A stretch of 61,294 nt of DNA from Betaproteobacteria bacterium (GTDB taxonomy: Bacteria > Pseudomonadota > Gammaproteobacteria > Burkholderiales > Burkholderiaceae_C), in NCBI GenBank assembly GCA_025358155.1, contig JANYKR010000085.1:1-61294 (forward strand), read 5' to 3'. The notes under the pieces were generated by a model. That model did no database searches. It was not told the DNA's origin and was given only the letters and a program-made list of their open reading frames with translations. A program made the translations under genes and the position numbers. This document shows positions 26,150-33,045 of the stretch, piece by piece. The number at the start of each line of letters is the position of its first letter. Position 1 is the first letter of the stretch.

Positions 26150-26889
26150 GGTGCGCCCCTTGCGCCTGCGTCCTCTGGCGTGCGCAGCGGCGCAAAAACA
26201 ATGCGCTGGCCAGGCTGCAGGTGGCGAAAATCATCCAGCCCGTTGTCGGCCGCCACCTGCAGGTAGGGTGCTGCCGAGCCGTAGATGTCCTGGCACATCA
26301 GGGGCAAGGTATCGCCCGCACGAACCACCCGCACATGGCTCAGGTCGGGCGAGCTTTTGCCCGCCTCGCGCATGATCTTGGCCGGGCTCTTGTCCTCGAC
26401 AAAGGCCACCGCCAACTCGGCCCGCAGCGGCTCGCCGGCCGCGTCGAACAAGGTGTGGTTGATCTCCAGCGATTGCAGCCGGCACGCAAAGCTGTAGCTG
26501 CCCCACTTGACGACCAGGAACCGAGGCTCGTGGATCGCACCGTCCATCTTCAGGCAGATCGTCTCGAAGGCCTCGATGGCCTTCTTGACGGTTTTGCCAG
26601 CCAGCACATCGGCAATGTGCTCGAGCCCGAACTGGCTCACCCCGGTGCCGTCCAGCACCAGCGTGAACGACACCTCGCCCGGCGGGGTGTAGTTGTACAG
26701 CATCGGCCGGCCCGGCGTGTTGATGGCCTGACGCTTGGCCGGCGCGTAGCTGACGCTGTGTTTGCGCTTGTAGCTGGTGGGGTTGAACATCACCTCCAGC
26801 CTGGGCGGCGAGGCCGGCTTGGTGCGCGCAACGTCCTTGTACGCCTCGATGCGCATCTTCTCCATCTTGAACAAACTGCGCAGCGACAT
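26146..26889 (-). CDS. CIS tube-baseplate adaptor with LysM domain (Afp7-like)
   Basis: This 247-residue protein has an N-terminal CIS-tube domain (LEVMFNPTSYKRKHSVSYAP, then YTPPGEVSFTLVLDGTG) and a C-terminal LysM module (residues about 186-234: VRVVRAGDTLPLMCQDIYGS to LQPGQRIVFAP). In Afp/PVC particles the equivalent protein joins the tube to the central spike; LysM here is a structural module rather than proof of peptidoglycan binding. The gene is 12 bases downstream of the DUF5908 gene and its stop overlaps the GTG of the spike gene. Confidence 0.92.
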   Translation of the reverse strand: MSLRSLFKMEKMRIEAYKDVARTKPASPPRLEVMFNPTSYKRKHSVSYAPAKRQAINTPGRPMLYNYTPPGEVSFTLVLDGTGVSQFGLEHIADVLAGKTVKKAIEAFETICLKMDGAIHEPRFLVVKWGSYSFACRLQSLEINHTLFDAAGEPLRAELAVAFVEDKSPAKIMREAGKSSPDLSHVRVVRAGDTLPLMCQDIYGSAAPYLQVAADNGLDDFRHLQPGQRIVFAPLRTPEDAGARGAP

Positions 26890-26901
26890 CAGCAGGCCTG
26901 C

Positions 26902-27090
26902 TCAGCGTTCACGTTGCATGGCCAGCAAGCGCATGACCTCACGCACGCAGGCTTGCACGATCTCGGCCTGGTCATGCGCCGAGGCAGGCTGCGTGTGCTC
27001 GCCTTCATCGTGAGCGGGCTGCCCGCCCAAGTGCGCACCGTCGGCCGTAACCACGGCGCGGATGATCAATTCGTTGATGAGGACAGGCAT
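26902..27090 (-). CDS. DUF5908 small eCIS protein (Afp6-like position)
   Basis: This 62-residue protein begins MPVLINELIIRAVV and ends in a helix QAEIVQACVREVMRLLAMQR. That pattern, an INEL(V/I)IRA start and a C-terminal ECV-x-x-V-x-x-(I/L)L helix, defines DUF5908, a small protein nearly always found between tube and LysM genes in eCIS loci. The ATG at 27090 is used; the same frame stays open far upstream, but that stretch opposes and overlaps the tube gene in another frame and is not coding. Function unknown, probably an assembly factor. Confidence 0.82.
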   Translation of the reverse strand: MPVLINELIIRAVVTADGAHLGGQPAHDEGEHTQPASAHDQAEIVQACVREVMRLLAMQRER

Positions 27091-27143
27091 GGCTTTGCTT
27101 GGGTACGGTGGTGGTTTGGCCGGCGTCTCGATCGGGTGCGCCG

Positions 27144-27590
27144 TCAAACGCGCAAGATCTGCATGCGGGAGTAGGCCAGCTCCAGGGTGTCGATCACCAG
27201 GGCCGGCTCGCCCGCACTCAGGTCGGAGGTGGCCCACTTCACCGGGTAGGCCTTGATGAAGAGCCAGGCCGCGAGCGGCGCCTTGTTGCCGCCCAACAGC
27301 GTGACCAGCACATTGCTGGTGGCAAACTTGAACAGTGACAAGGTGGCGTTGAACTCGAGATTGAGCAAGGAGCCCACCACCATGCCGCGCTCCAGCAGCA
27401 AGTTGCCGTGTTTGACGCCCCTGGGCAAAGACAGCGCGCCGGTGTTGTTGCCGCCCTCGCTCAAGGCCTGGGTTTCGATCTCGACCGACAGGCCGGAGAC
27501 CTTCTGGAAGCGGATGTCGAGCGGATTGGGCACGGCGCCGCCGGCCAAAAACACCACGGCAAAGCGCATGCCCAGGATGGGGTCGCTCAT
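27144..27590 (-). CDS. eCIS tube protein 3 (gp19/Hcp-like, Afp5-like)
   Basis: This 148-residue tube-fold protein begins at the ATG of MSDPILGMRFAVVF; a GTG three codons earlier is possible. It contains FQKVSGLSVEIETQAL and LEFNATLSLFKFA, and ends IDTLELAYSRMQ, the alternating strands and single helix of phage gp19/Hcp-like tube subunits. It is the most divergent of the three tube paralogues and closest to the adaptor and spike genes. It therefore may form the first ring on the baseplate, as Afp5 does. It follows tube 2 after 33 bases. Confidence 0.9.
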   Translation of the reverse strand: MSDPILGMRFAVVFLAGGAVPNPLDIRFQKVSGLSVEIETQALSEGGNNTGALSLPRGVKHGNLLLERGMVVGSLLNLEFNATLSLFKFATSNVLVTLLGGNKAPLAAWLFIKAYPVKWATSDLSAGEPALVIDTLELAYSRMQILRV

Positions 27591-27623
27591 GCTGCGCACC
27601 AGGCGCTTGGCGCGGTGCTGGCC

Positions 27624-28073
27624 TCAGACATGTTCGACCGTCACACCCGCCACCATCAGCGACAGCGTGTCGATCGCTGCCTCGCTGCCCGAGGCGACCA
27701 GGGCCGGCGCCTCGATCTTGGTCAACAAGGCCCGTGCGACCTTCCAGTTCACCACCGGCAATCCGGCTGGATCGCACAGGCTGACCAGCAGGCTGCGCGG
27801 CCGGGTGTCTTCCAGCCAGGCCAGCAGCGCGGGATGGTCGCCGGCCTTGATCACGCCCTTTTTCATGCCCATCGCGCTGAACTTGTCGACATGGAACTTG
27901 GTAACGGACTCCCCTTCCCAGTAGCTCAGACCGTGGCGGTAGGTCAGCGTCTGGTGCTCGCGCACCAAGCCGGTGACCTCGGCGAATCCCATGCCCAATC
28001 CACCAACGCTGACGCGAAAATTGAATGCGACCAGCGGGTACTGGAGTGCCTGGGTGGCGATGCTGGTGGCCAT
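27624..28073 (-). CDS. eCIS tube protein 2 (gp19-like)
   Basis: This 149-residue tube-fold protein has the family opening AFNFRVSVGGLGMGFAEVTG, the GVIKAGDHPALLAWLED helix and a terminal IDTLSLMVAGVTVEH strand. It keeps the G-F-(A/S)-E-V-T-G-L signature seen in tube 1 but has a different loop (YRHGLSYWEGE in place of YVESPTAGPG). It could form a specialised ring between the main tube and tube 3. The 115-base gap before it contains no gene; a small inverted repeat (GCAC-GGC-GTGC, 28177-28187) sits just after the tube 1 stop. Confidence 0.92.
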   Translation of the reverse strand: MATSIATQALQYPLVAFNFRVSVGGLGMGFAEVTGLVREHQTLTYRHGLSYWEGESVTKFHVDKFSAMGMKKGVIKAGDHPALLAWLEDTRPRSLLVSLCDPAGLPVVNWKVARALLTKIEAPALVASGSEAAIDTLSLMVAGVTVEHV

Positions 28074-28188
28074 GATCAGTGGGCTGGACGGCGCAGGGGC
28101 TGGGCGGGATTGGAAGGCGGGCGTCGCGGGCTACAGGCTTGCGGACGGTGGCACGCGGATCGAGGCTGCGGACCCGGCACGGCGTGCT

Positions 28189-28656
28189 TCAGTGCTGCTG
28201 CATCGCGATGCCGTCGGCCATCAATTCAATGGTCTCGATCGCCACGTCGTTGGAGCTGGCGGTGAAGGCGGGCGCATCGAGCTTGGTCGGAAATGCGTTT
28301 TGAACCTTCCAGCTCACCACCGCGTTGCCGGTTTCGTCGCACAGGCGGATCACGATGTCCTTTTTCTGGACCCGATTGAGCTGGATCGAATTGACCCAGT
28401 TGTACAAGGCGGCCACGCTGACGCCACTGACCAGGCCCTTTTTGAGCGTCAGTTTGGTGGGCGTGGGCTTGCCCGGCATGTGCATCATGCGCGGGCCGGG
28501 CCCGGCGGTGGGGCTCTCGACGTAGGTGATGGTCTCGTACGCGATGCTGAGACCCGTTACCTCGGAGAAACCAACGGTCTGGCCGTCGATCTCGACCCGG
28601 AAGTTGTAGACCGGCAGCGGGTAGGCCGTCTTGATCTGGTCCTTGGTCATTGCCAT
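28189..28656 (-). CDS. eCIS major tube protein 1 (gp19-like, Afp1-like)
   Basis: This 155-residue tube subunit shows PVYNFRVEIDGQTVGFSEVTG near the N-terminus, a KGLVSGVSVAALYNWVNSIQ helix and an IETIELMADGI final strand. It directly follows the sheath gene, the usual place of the major tube protein, whose hexamer rings build the inner tube. The cavity-facing surface of this tube is where the DUF4157 effector would be expected. A second ATG two codons in is an alternative start. Confidence 0.93.
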   Translation of the reverse strand: MAMTKDQIKTAYPLPVYNFRVEIDGQTVGFSEVTGLSIAYETITYVESPTAGPGPRMMHMPGKPTPTKLTLKKGLVSGVSVAALYNWVNSIQLNRVQKKDIVIRLCDETGNAVVSWKVQNAFPTKLDAPAFTASSNDVAIETIELMADGIAMQQH

Positions 28657-28727
28657 GATGGGGGTCGCCTTGCAGGTTCAGGGTATGGGGGAGAGAGCGG
28701 CTTGCGGGCTTGGGGCTCGCCTGGCCT

Positions 28728-30386
28728 TTACTCGGTCTGCAGCATGTGCGAGAAACGCAGCACGATGAACTCGGCTGGCCTCACGGCGGCCACACCGATC
28801 TCGACCACCATGCGGCCCTCCAGCACATCCTGGGGCGTCATGGTGCTGCCCAGGCCGACGTTGACGTAGTAGGCCGCCTCGGGTTTGGGGCCGGCCAGCG
28901 CGCCGCGCTCCCACAAGCCGTAGAGGTAACTCTCGATCATTGCCTTGACCTTGAGCCAGGTGGTGGCATCGTTGGCCTCGAAGACCGCAAATGACGTGGC
29001 CTTGCGGGCCGACTCTTCGATCGTGATGAACAAACGCCGCACCGAGACATAGCGCCACTCGTTGTCGTTGCCGGCCAAGGTGCGTGCGCCCCAGACCAGG
29101 GTGCCCTTGCCGGTGAAGGCACGGATCGCGTTGATCGACTTGCCGGCGGTGTCGTCGACATTGAGCCGGTCTTGCTCGTCGTTGGTGACCTTGGACACCG
29201 GCCCCAGCACCGCCAGCACGCCGACGTTGCCTGGTGCCTTCCAGACCCCCTGGTCGCGGTCAACCCGGGCATAGATACCGGCCACCGCAGCGCTGGGCGG
29301 CAACACCACGCGCTGGGCGTCGAGCAACAAGCGGGCCGCGCTGTACAGGCTGGTTTCGTTGTTGGACGCCTTGACCGAGGCCAGTGTGTCGGCCGCCGCG
29401 GCCGGCAAGCTGATGGCGGCAGCCGGCGCATCTGCAGTGGCCACCACGGCACTGCCGTCACCGACTTTGCTGACATCGAAGCCGCCGGCGTTGTTGGTCA
29501 TCTTCCAGGTGGTCCAGGCCGTGGCGATGTCAGCCGCTGCGCTGGCGTTGATGTCCGACAGGGTCAAGGTCAGGCCACTCAGTGCAAAGCCGGGCTTGGC
29601 GCCCTTGGCACCGGCTGTGATGGCCACCGCCGGCATGCTGCCGGCGGTGCCGGTGAAGCTGACGGTCAAGCCGGTGGCACCGCCCAGGATCAGGCTGCCG
29701 CTGACCGTGGAGGGCTTGCCGCCGGTGCGCAACACCGTGACGTCGCCCTCGTTGTATTCGACCGCCAGCGTGGTCTGCAAATAGGGGTGGTAGGCCGCGC
29801 CGTACATCAGGTTGGCCGACAAGCTCGGGTCGTTGCGGAAGGCATCCCACTTGCCACCCGGCACGTCCAGGATGGTGAAGCGGTCACCCAGCGCCTGACA
29901 TTGACCGAGTGCCTCGGCACAGACCTCCAAGTATGCACCGGCCGTCAACGTGCTGGCCGCGTCGGTCAGCACCAGCAGCGTGGGCTCGTCCTCTTTGGCG
30001 ATGGCTGCCAGGCCGTCGATGTAGCGGTCTTTGGAGGGTGTGGCCGCATAGCTGCCGACAGAAGCGACGTAGCACGGCCCGCCACCGTTCTTGAAATAGT
30101 GACTGATGGCGTAGTACAACGTGAAGCCGCCCCCTGTGCCGGCCGGCGCAATGCTCGGGCCGGCAGCGTCAACACTGAGCTTCCACTTCATGCGCTGGGC
30201 GCGACCGAACAAGGTCTTGAATTCAAGCAAAGAGGTGATGCGTGCCACCACCGGATCGGCGTCGTCGGCCGGGCCGACCTCGCTGTAGCCGATGAAGGCT
30301 GGCACGGCAGTGGCCACTTCGGCCACTGAGGGCGGCAGGGTCGAGATCTCTTCGACATAGACACCCGGGGTCTTGTAGACAGGCAT
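28728..30386 (-). CDS. eCIS contractile sheath protein (Afp2-like)
   Basis: This 552-residue sheath subunit has its ATG at 30386, with GGAGAT upstream, giving MPVYKTPGVYVEE, the standard start of phage and eCIS sheath proteins. The C-terminal half (LPPSAAVAGIYARVDRDQGV, WGARTLAG, YVSVRRLFITIEES, YLYGLWERG, VVEIGVAAVRPAEFI) is the conserved handshake core. Residues about 208-330 form an Ala/Gly/Ser/Thr-rich beta insertion absent from minimal sheaths and probably surface-exposed. It is the only sheath gene in the locus, whereas Afp and PVC have several. The next gene, the major tube, follows after 71 bases. Confidence 0.95.
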   Translation of the reverse strand: MPVYKTPGVYVEEISTLPPSVAEVATAVPAFIGYSEVGPADDADPVVARITSLLEFKTLFGRAQRMKWKLSVDAAGPSIAPAGTGGGFTLYYAISHYFKNGGGPCYVASVGSYAATPSKDRYIDGLAAIAKEDEPTLLVLTDAASTLTAGAYLEVCAEALGQCQALGDRFTILDVPGGKWDAFRNDPSLSANLMYGAAYHPYLQTTLAVEYNEGDVTVLRTGGKPSTVSGSLILGGATGLTVSFTGTAGSMPAVAITAGAKGAKPGFALSGLTLTLSDINASAAADIATAWTTWKMTNNAGGFDVSKVGDGSAVVATADAPAAAISLPAAAADTLASVKASNNETSLYSAARLLLDAQRVVLPPSAAVAGIYARVDRDQGVWKAPGNVGVLAVLGPVSKVTNDEQDRLNVDDTAGKSINAIRAFTGKGTLVWGARTLAGNDNEWRYVSVRRLFITIEESARKATSFAVFEANDATTWLKVKAMIESYLYGLWERGALAGPKPEAAYYVNVGLGSTMTPQDVLEGRMVVEIGVAAVRPAEFIVLRFSHMLQTE

Positions 30387-30456
30387 GTAAGGATCTCCGA
30401 AAAAGCGGCCACCAGTGGACAAGGGGGCCAAGGGGTCAACGGGCCATAGCGGCGGG

Positions 30457-31041
30457 TCAGGGCTTGCGCACAGCGCGCAACTCGGTCGTTCGCACCGGCG
30501 ACAGCAGGGCGCCGTCGGTGTCACGGAACACCACCATCCGAACGCGGTACAACAACGACGGGTGGTACGAGGTACGCAACTGGCTCCAGACGGTGTTCTG
30601 CTCAGCCAGCGGCAGCGTCACCAACTCAAAGGTCAGCTTGTCAATCTCCGGGTTGAGCTTGGGCACTTGGGCATGGTCGAGCACCGGATGGGTCTGGAAG
30701 TAGCGCAGCACGTTGCTGAGCATGCCGAGCCCCTGCTCATAAACCTTGAAGCGCACCACAAACAGCACGTAGAGGTTCAGCCGCAGCTCTCGGTGCACCC
30801 TTTGGCTGCTGCCATCGGGCATCTGGCGCAAAAACGCATCGGCCGGGCGCAAGGCCTGCTCCTGCTCGATGTTGATCAACAGCGCAGTGACTTTGCCCAC
30901 CTTGAATTCGACCGCATCGGCAACGCCACTGGCGTCGAGCAACTGCACCTTGTCTTCGGCGTGACTGGCTGCCTTGCCGGTTTGCCCGCGCAAATAGGCG
31001 TTGAGCTGGTCCCGCATCAGGACAAGAACCTCACCAATCAT
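30457..31041 (-). CDS. DUF4255 (Pvc16/Afp16-like) tail terminator
   Basis: This 194-residue protein starts MIGEVLVLMRDQLNAYLRGQ, the opening of DUF4255/Pvc16_N proteins. Further conserved parts are VTALLINIEQE, LNLYVLFVVRF and the helix YEQGLGMLSNVLRYFQTHPV. In Afp/PVC the homologue caps the distal end of tube and sheath and fixes length. An ATG 17 codons upstream (31092) is in frame but adds an unconserved leader, so 31041 is preferred. It is the first gene of the eCIS operon. A 6-bp inverted repeat (31055-31060/31071-31076) lies 13 bases upstream of the start. Confidence 0.9.
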   Translation of the reverse strand: MIGEVLVLMRDQLNAYLRGQTGKAASHAEDKVQLLDASGVADAVEFKVGKVTALLINIEQEQALRPADAFLRQMPDGSSQRVHRELRLNLYVLFVVRFKVYEQGLGMLSNVLRYFQTHPVLDHAQVPKLNPEIDKLTFELVTLPLAEQNTVWSQLRTSYHPSLLYRVRMVVFRDTDGALLSPVRTTELRAVRKP

Positions 31042-31365
31042 GTGGGTATGGCCTGGGATGTGGGGGACTGCATCCCGCAATTTTGTGGGCACATCAACGC
31101 GCCCACCAACCCCTAGTTCAGCACCCGCAGGGGCTTCATGCCTGACTTGACCTTGACGCGGCGGTGTGCCGTGATTGCAGTCTGCGGCTCTGAATGCGAC
31201 TGGGGCTGGGACCGGGGCTGGCGCGCGCCACCGAGTTCAGGGCACCGGTGCGCGTTGCGGCACAAGGCACCTGCTGCACAGAATTGAATCGCAGAACCGC
31301 ATCAAGGGTCAGAGCGGAAATGTGGCAACTGATCGCAGGCAGCACATCGAGTCAGAAGCCAAAAA
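31042..31365. promoter_or_regulatory. Leader region of the eCIS operon with palindromes
   Basis: There are about 320 bases between the first eCIS gene and the tRNA-Asp terminator, with no convincing gene. They contain two perfect palindromes, TGGCGCGCGCCA (31219-31230) and GCACCGGTGC (31242-31251), and an inverted repeat GGGATG/CATCCC (31055-31076) next to the DUF4255 start. These could be operators or mRNA structure. I could not identify a clear -35/-10 pair on the minus strand. Confidence 0.35.
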
Positions 31366-31411
31366 ATGCAAAAAACCGCTGCAAGTCAGTGACCTGCAGC
31401 GGTTTTGCTTT
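31366..31411 (-). terminator. Rho-independent terminator of tRNA-Asp (possibly bidirectional)
   Basis: A perfect 12-bp stem, AAAACCGCTGCA (31372-31383) with TGCAGCGGTTTT (31395-31406) around an 11-base loop, has T runs on both flanks. Downstream of the tRNA on the minus strand the stem runs into TTTTTTGCATTTTTT. It insulates the eCIS operon from the tRNA transcript. Confidence 0.9.
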
Positions 31412-31418
31412 TTACTTT

Positions 31419-31495
31419 TGGCGGAGTGGACGGGACTCGAACCCGCGACCCCCGGCGTGACAGGCCGGTATTCTAACCAACTGAACTACCACTCC
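31419..31495 (-). tRNA. tRNA-Asp (GUC)
   Basis: This 77-nt tRNA has the CCA end encoded. The acceptor GGAGTGG pairs with CCACTCC, the discriminator is G, the anticodon loop is CTGTCAC and the T arm is GGGTTCGAGTCCC. It differs from the E. coli tRNA-Asp by a few compensated positions. Its 3' end points toward the eCIS operon. Confidence 0.97.
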
Positions 31496-31601
31496 GCGAC
31501 AACTAGAAGTATAGCATGGCGCAAGGTTCGGCCACAACTGGCTGGCACTGACGGGGGCCCGGACGCGGCACGGTTTTCATTGGCTGGAACGCTGCCCCGT
31601 C

Positions 31602-31615
31602 TTGATACAACTCAA
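31602..31615 (+). promoter_or_regulatory. FNR/Anr-like box upstream of the universal stress gene
   Basis: TTGATACAACTCAA matches the FNR/Anr consensus TTGAT-N4-ATCAA at nine of ten positions. It lies 85 bases before the ATG at 31700. Oxygen-responsive control of universal stress genes by FNR/Anr is well known in proteobacteria. The -10 below it is weak by eye. Confidence 0.55.
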
Positions 31616-31699
31616 GACATTGGATCCGCATCAGCGCACACTGGGAACAAGCCCGGCAAGCGTGCCCGGTGACTTGCATTCACAGCCCAGGAGTTCAGC

Positions 31700-32134
31700 A
31701 TGTACCAACGCATTCTGGTCCCAACCGATGGTTCGGACATCACCGCCAAGGCGGTCGCTACGGCCATTTCATTGGCCAAACTGTCAGGCGCCTCACTCAG
31801 CACCCTGTGTGTCAAGGAGCCGTTCCCGTACAGCGCAATTTCAGAGATGCAACCGGTGCCGCCACAAGAGTTTTACGACGCGCAAGAGCGCATTGCGGCA
31901 AGTCGGGTCAAGGCGGTGATGGACGCCGCTGCCGCAGCCGGCGTGGCTTGCGAGGGCGCCACGGTTGAGGCCCTGCACCCCTGGGAGGCGATTCTGGATC
32001 TGGCCAAGCAAAAGGGCTGCGACCTGGTGGTGATGGCCTCGCATGGCCGTCGCGGCATGGCCGCCTTGCTGATCGGCAGCGAAACCAGCCGGGTGCTCAC
32101 CCACAGCCCGCTGCCGGTGCTGGTGGTGAAGTAG
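31700..32134 (+). CDS. Universal stress protein (UspA family)
   Basis: This 144-residue single-domain Usp has the opening MYQRILVPTDGSD, the central VEALHPWEAIL and the nucleotide-loop segment ASHGRRGMAALLIGSETSRV, followed by PLPVLVV. The Gly-rich loop suggests an ATP-binding type. AGGAG lies six bases before the ATG. An FNR/Anr-like box upstream suggests induction when oxygen is low. It stands alone, with tRNA-Asp divergent on one side and a convergent ZIP transporter on the other. Confidence 0.93.
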   Translation: MYQRILVPTDGSDITAKAVATAISLAKLSGASLSTLCVKEPFPYSAISEMQPVPPQEFYDAQERIAASRVKAVMDAAAAAGVACEGATVEALHPWEAILDLAKQKGCDLVVMASHGRRGMAALLIGSETSRVLTHSPLPVLVVK

Positions 32135-32137
32135 CCT

Positions 32138-32154
32138 GCACGCGCACCGCGTGC
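32138..32154. terminator. GC hairpin at convergent junction
   Basis: GCACGCG, loop CAC, CGCGTGC starts four bases after the universal stress gene stop. There is no U tract. Probable transcript end shared with the converging ZIP gene. Confidence 0.45.
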
Positions 32155-32190
32155 GCCGAGCGGTGTGTCGGGCGGGCCAGGCTGCGTCGC

Positions 32191-32967
32191 TCAGCCTGCG
32201 TGCAGCCAGCTCTTGACCACCGTCACCAGCATCAGCCCGGCGCCTATCCAACCCAGTTGCGCCAGAGTCGACCGCAGCGGCAGGCGCTGCTGCAACTGCG
32301 GCAGCAGATCCGCCACCGCGACATACACAAAGCTGCTGGACGCGGCCACCAGCAGGTACGGAAACAGCGCCTCCCAAGGTCCGACGATGAAGTAGCCCAG
32401 CACGCCGCCCACCACCGAGGCCAGGCCCGATAGCGCGTTGTACAGCAGCGCCTTGCCTCGGCTGAAACCGGCGTTGAGCAGCACGATGTAGTCGCCCACC
32501 TCCTGTGGAATCTCGTGCGCGATGATGGCCACCGAGGTCACCAGGCCGAGCTGGGTATCGGCCAGAAAGGCGGCCGCGATGATGATGCCGTCGCAAAAAT
32601 TGTGGATGCTGTCGCCCACCAGCACGCTCCAGCCGCCACGGCCCGCCTGGCCGGCATCAAAATCGTGGTGATGGTGGTGGCCGTCACCCTCGTGGTGGTG
32701 GCCATGTCGGTACAGCTCGGCCTTTTCGAGCAAGAAGAAAAACAGCAGCCCGCCCAGCAGGGTCATGAACAGCCGGTGCGGGTCGACCTTGCTCTCGAAG
32801 GCCTCGGGCAGCACATGCAGCAGCGCCGTGCCCAACAAGACCCCCACCGACAGGCTGACCAGGTGCTGCACGATGCGACTCAGCAGCGCAATCGTCAGCG
32901 ATGCGGCGATCAGCACCGACAGCACGCCGCCGGCCAGGGTGGCCAGCACGATGTAGAACAGGGTCAT
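32191..32967 (-). CDS. ZIP family divalent metal transporter
   Basis: This 258-residue inner-membrane protein has eight predicted helices. The metal-site motifs of ZIP transporters are present: HNFCDG in helix IV and HEIPQEVGD in helix V. Between helices III and IV lies a His-rich loop (HGHHHEGDGHHHHHDFD) of the kind thought to bind Zn or other divalent cations. The start at MTLFYIV is chosen over a codon ten residues upstream because it begins directly in helix I. It would mediate metal uptake into the cytoplasm, probably zinc, but selectivity cannot be read from sequence. Confidence 0.92.
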   Translation of the reverse strand: MTLFYIVLATLAGGVLSVLIAASLTIALLSRIVQHLVSLSVGVLLGTALLHVLPEAFESKVDPHRLFMTLLGGLLFFFLLEKAELYRHGHHHEGDGHHHHHDFDAGQAGRGGWSVLVGDSIHNFCDGIIIAAAFLADTQLGLVTSVAIIAHEIPQEVGDYIVLLNAGFSRGKALLYNALSGLASVVGGVLGYFIVGPWEALFPYLLVAASSSFVYVAVADLLPQLQQRLPLRSTLAQLGWIGAGLMLVTVVKSWLHAG

Positions 32968-33045
32968 GGGCTCAGTGCGGGCTGGAAGGCACCGCACGAA
33001 ACGCGGAGCCCGCCCCCGCCCGCCCTTGGGCTCTACCCACCAGCC

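Noticed and set aside
26902-27777. 291-codon minus-strand frame spanning the DUF5908 gene and the third tube gene
   Set aside because: Only its last 62 codons form a real protein (DUF5908). The rest is another frame of the tube gene.
5551-31041. Type VI secretion system or prophage remnant
   Set aside because: VgrG-, Hcp-like and gp25-like proteins are shared with these. However, there are no TssB/C, TssJ/L/M or ClpV genes and no capsid, portal, terminase, lysis or integrase genes, while DUF4255, DUF5908, the CIS_TMP family and the AAA+ ATPase are eCIS markers.
32640-32720. His-rich loop of the ZIP transporter read as a short sequence repeat
   Set aside because: The repeated GTG/ATG triplets are simply histidine codons of the metal-binding loop.
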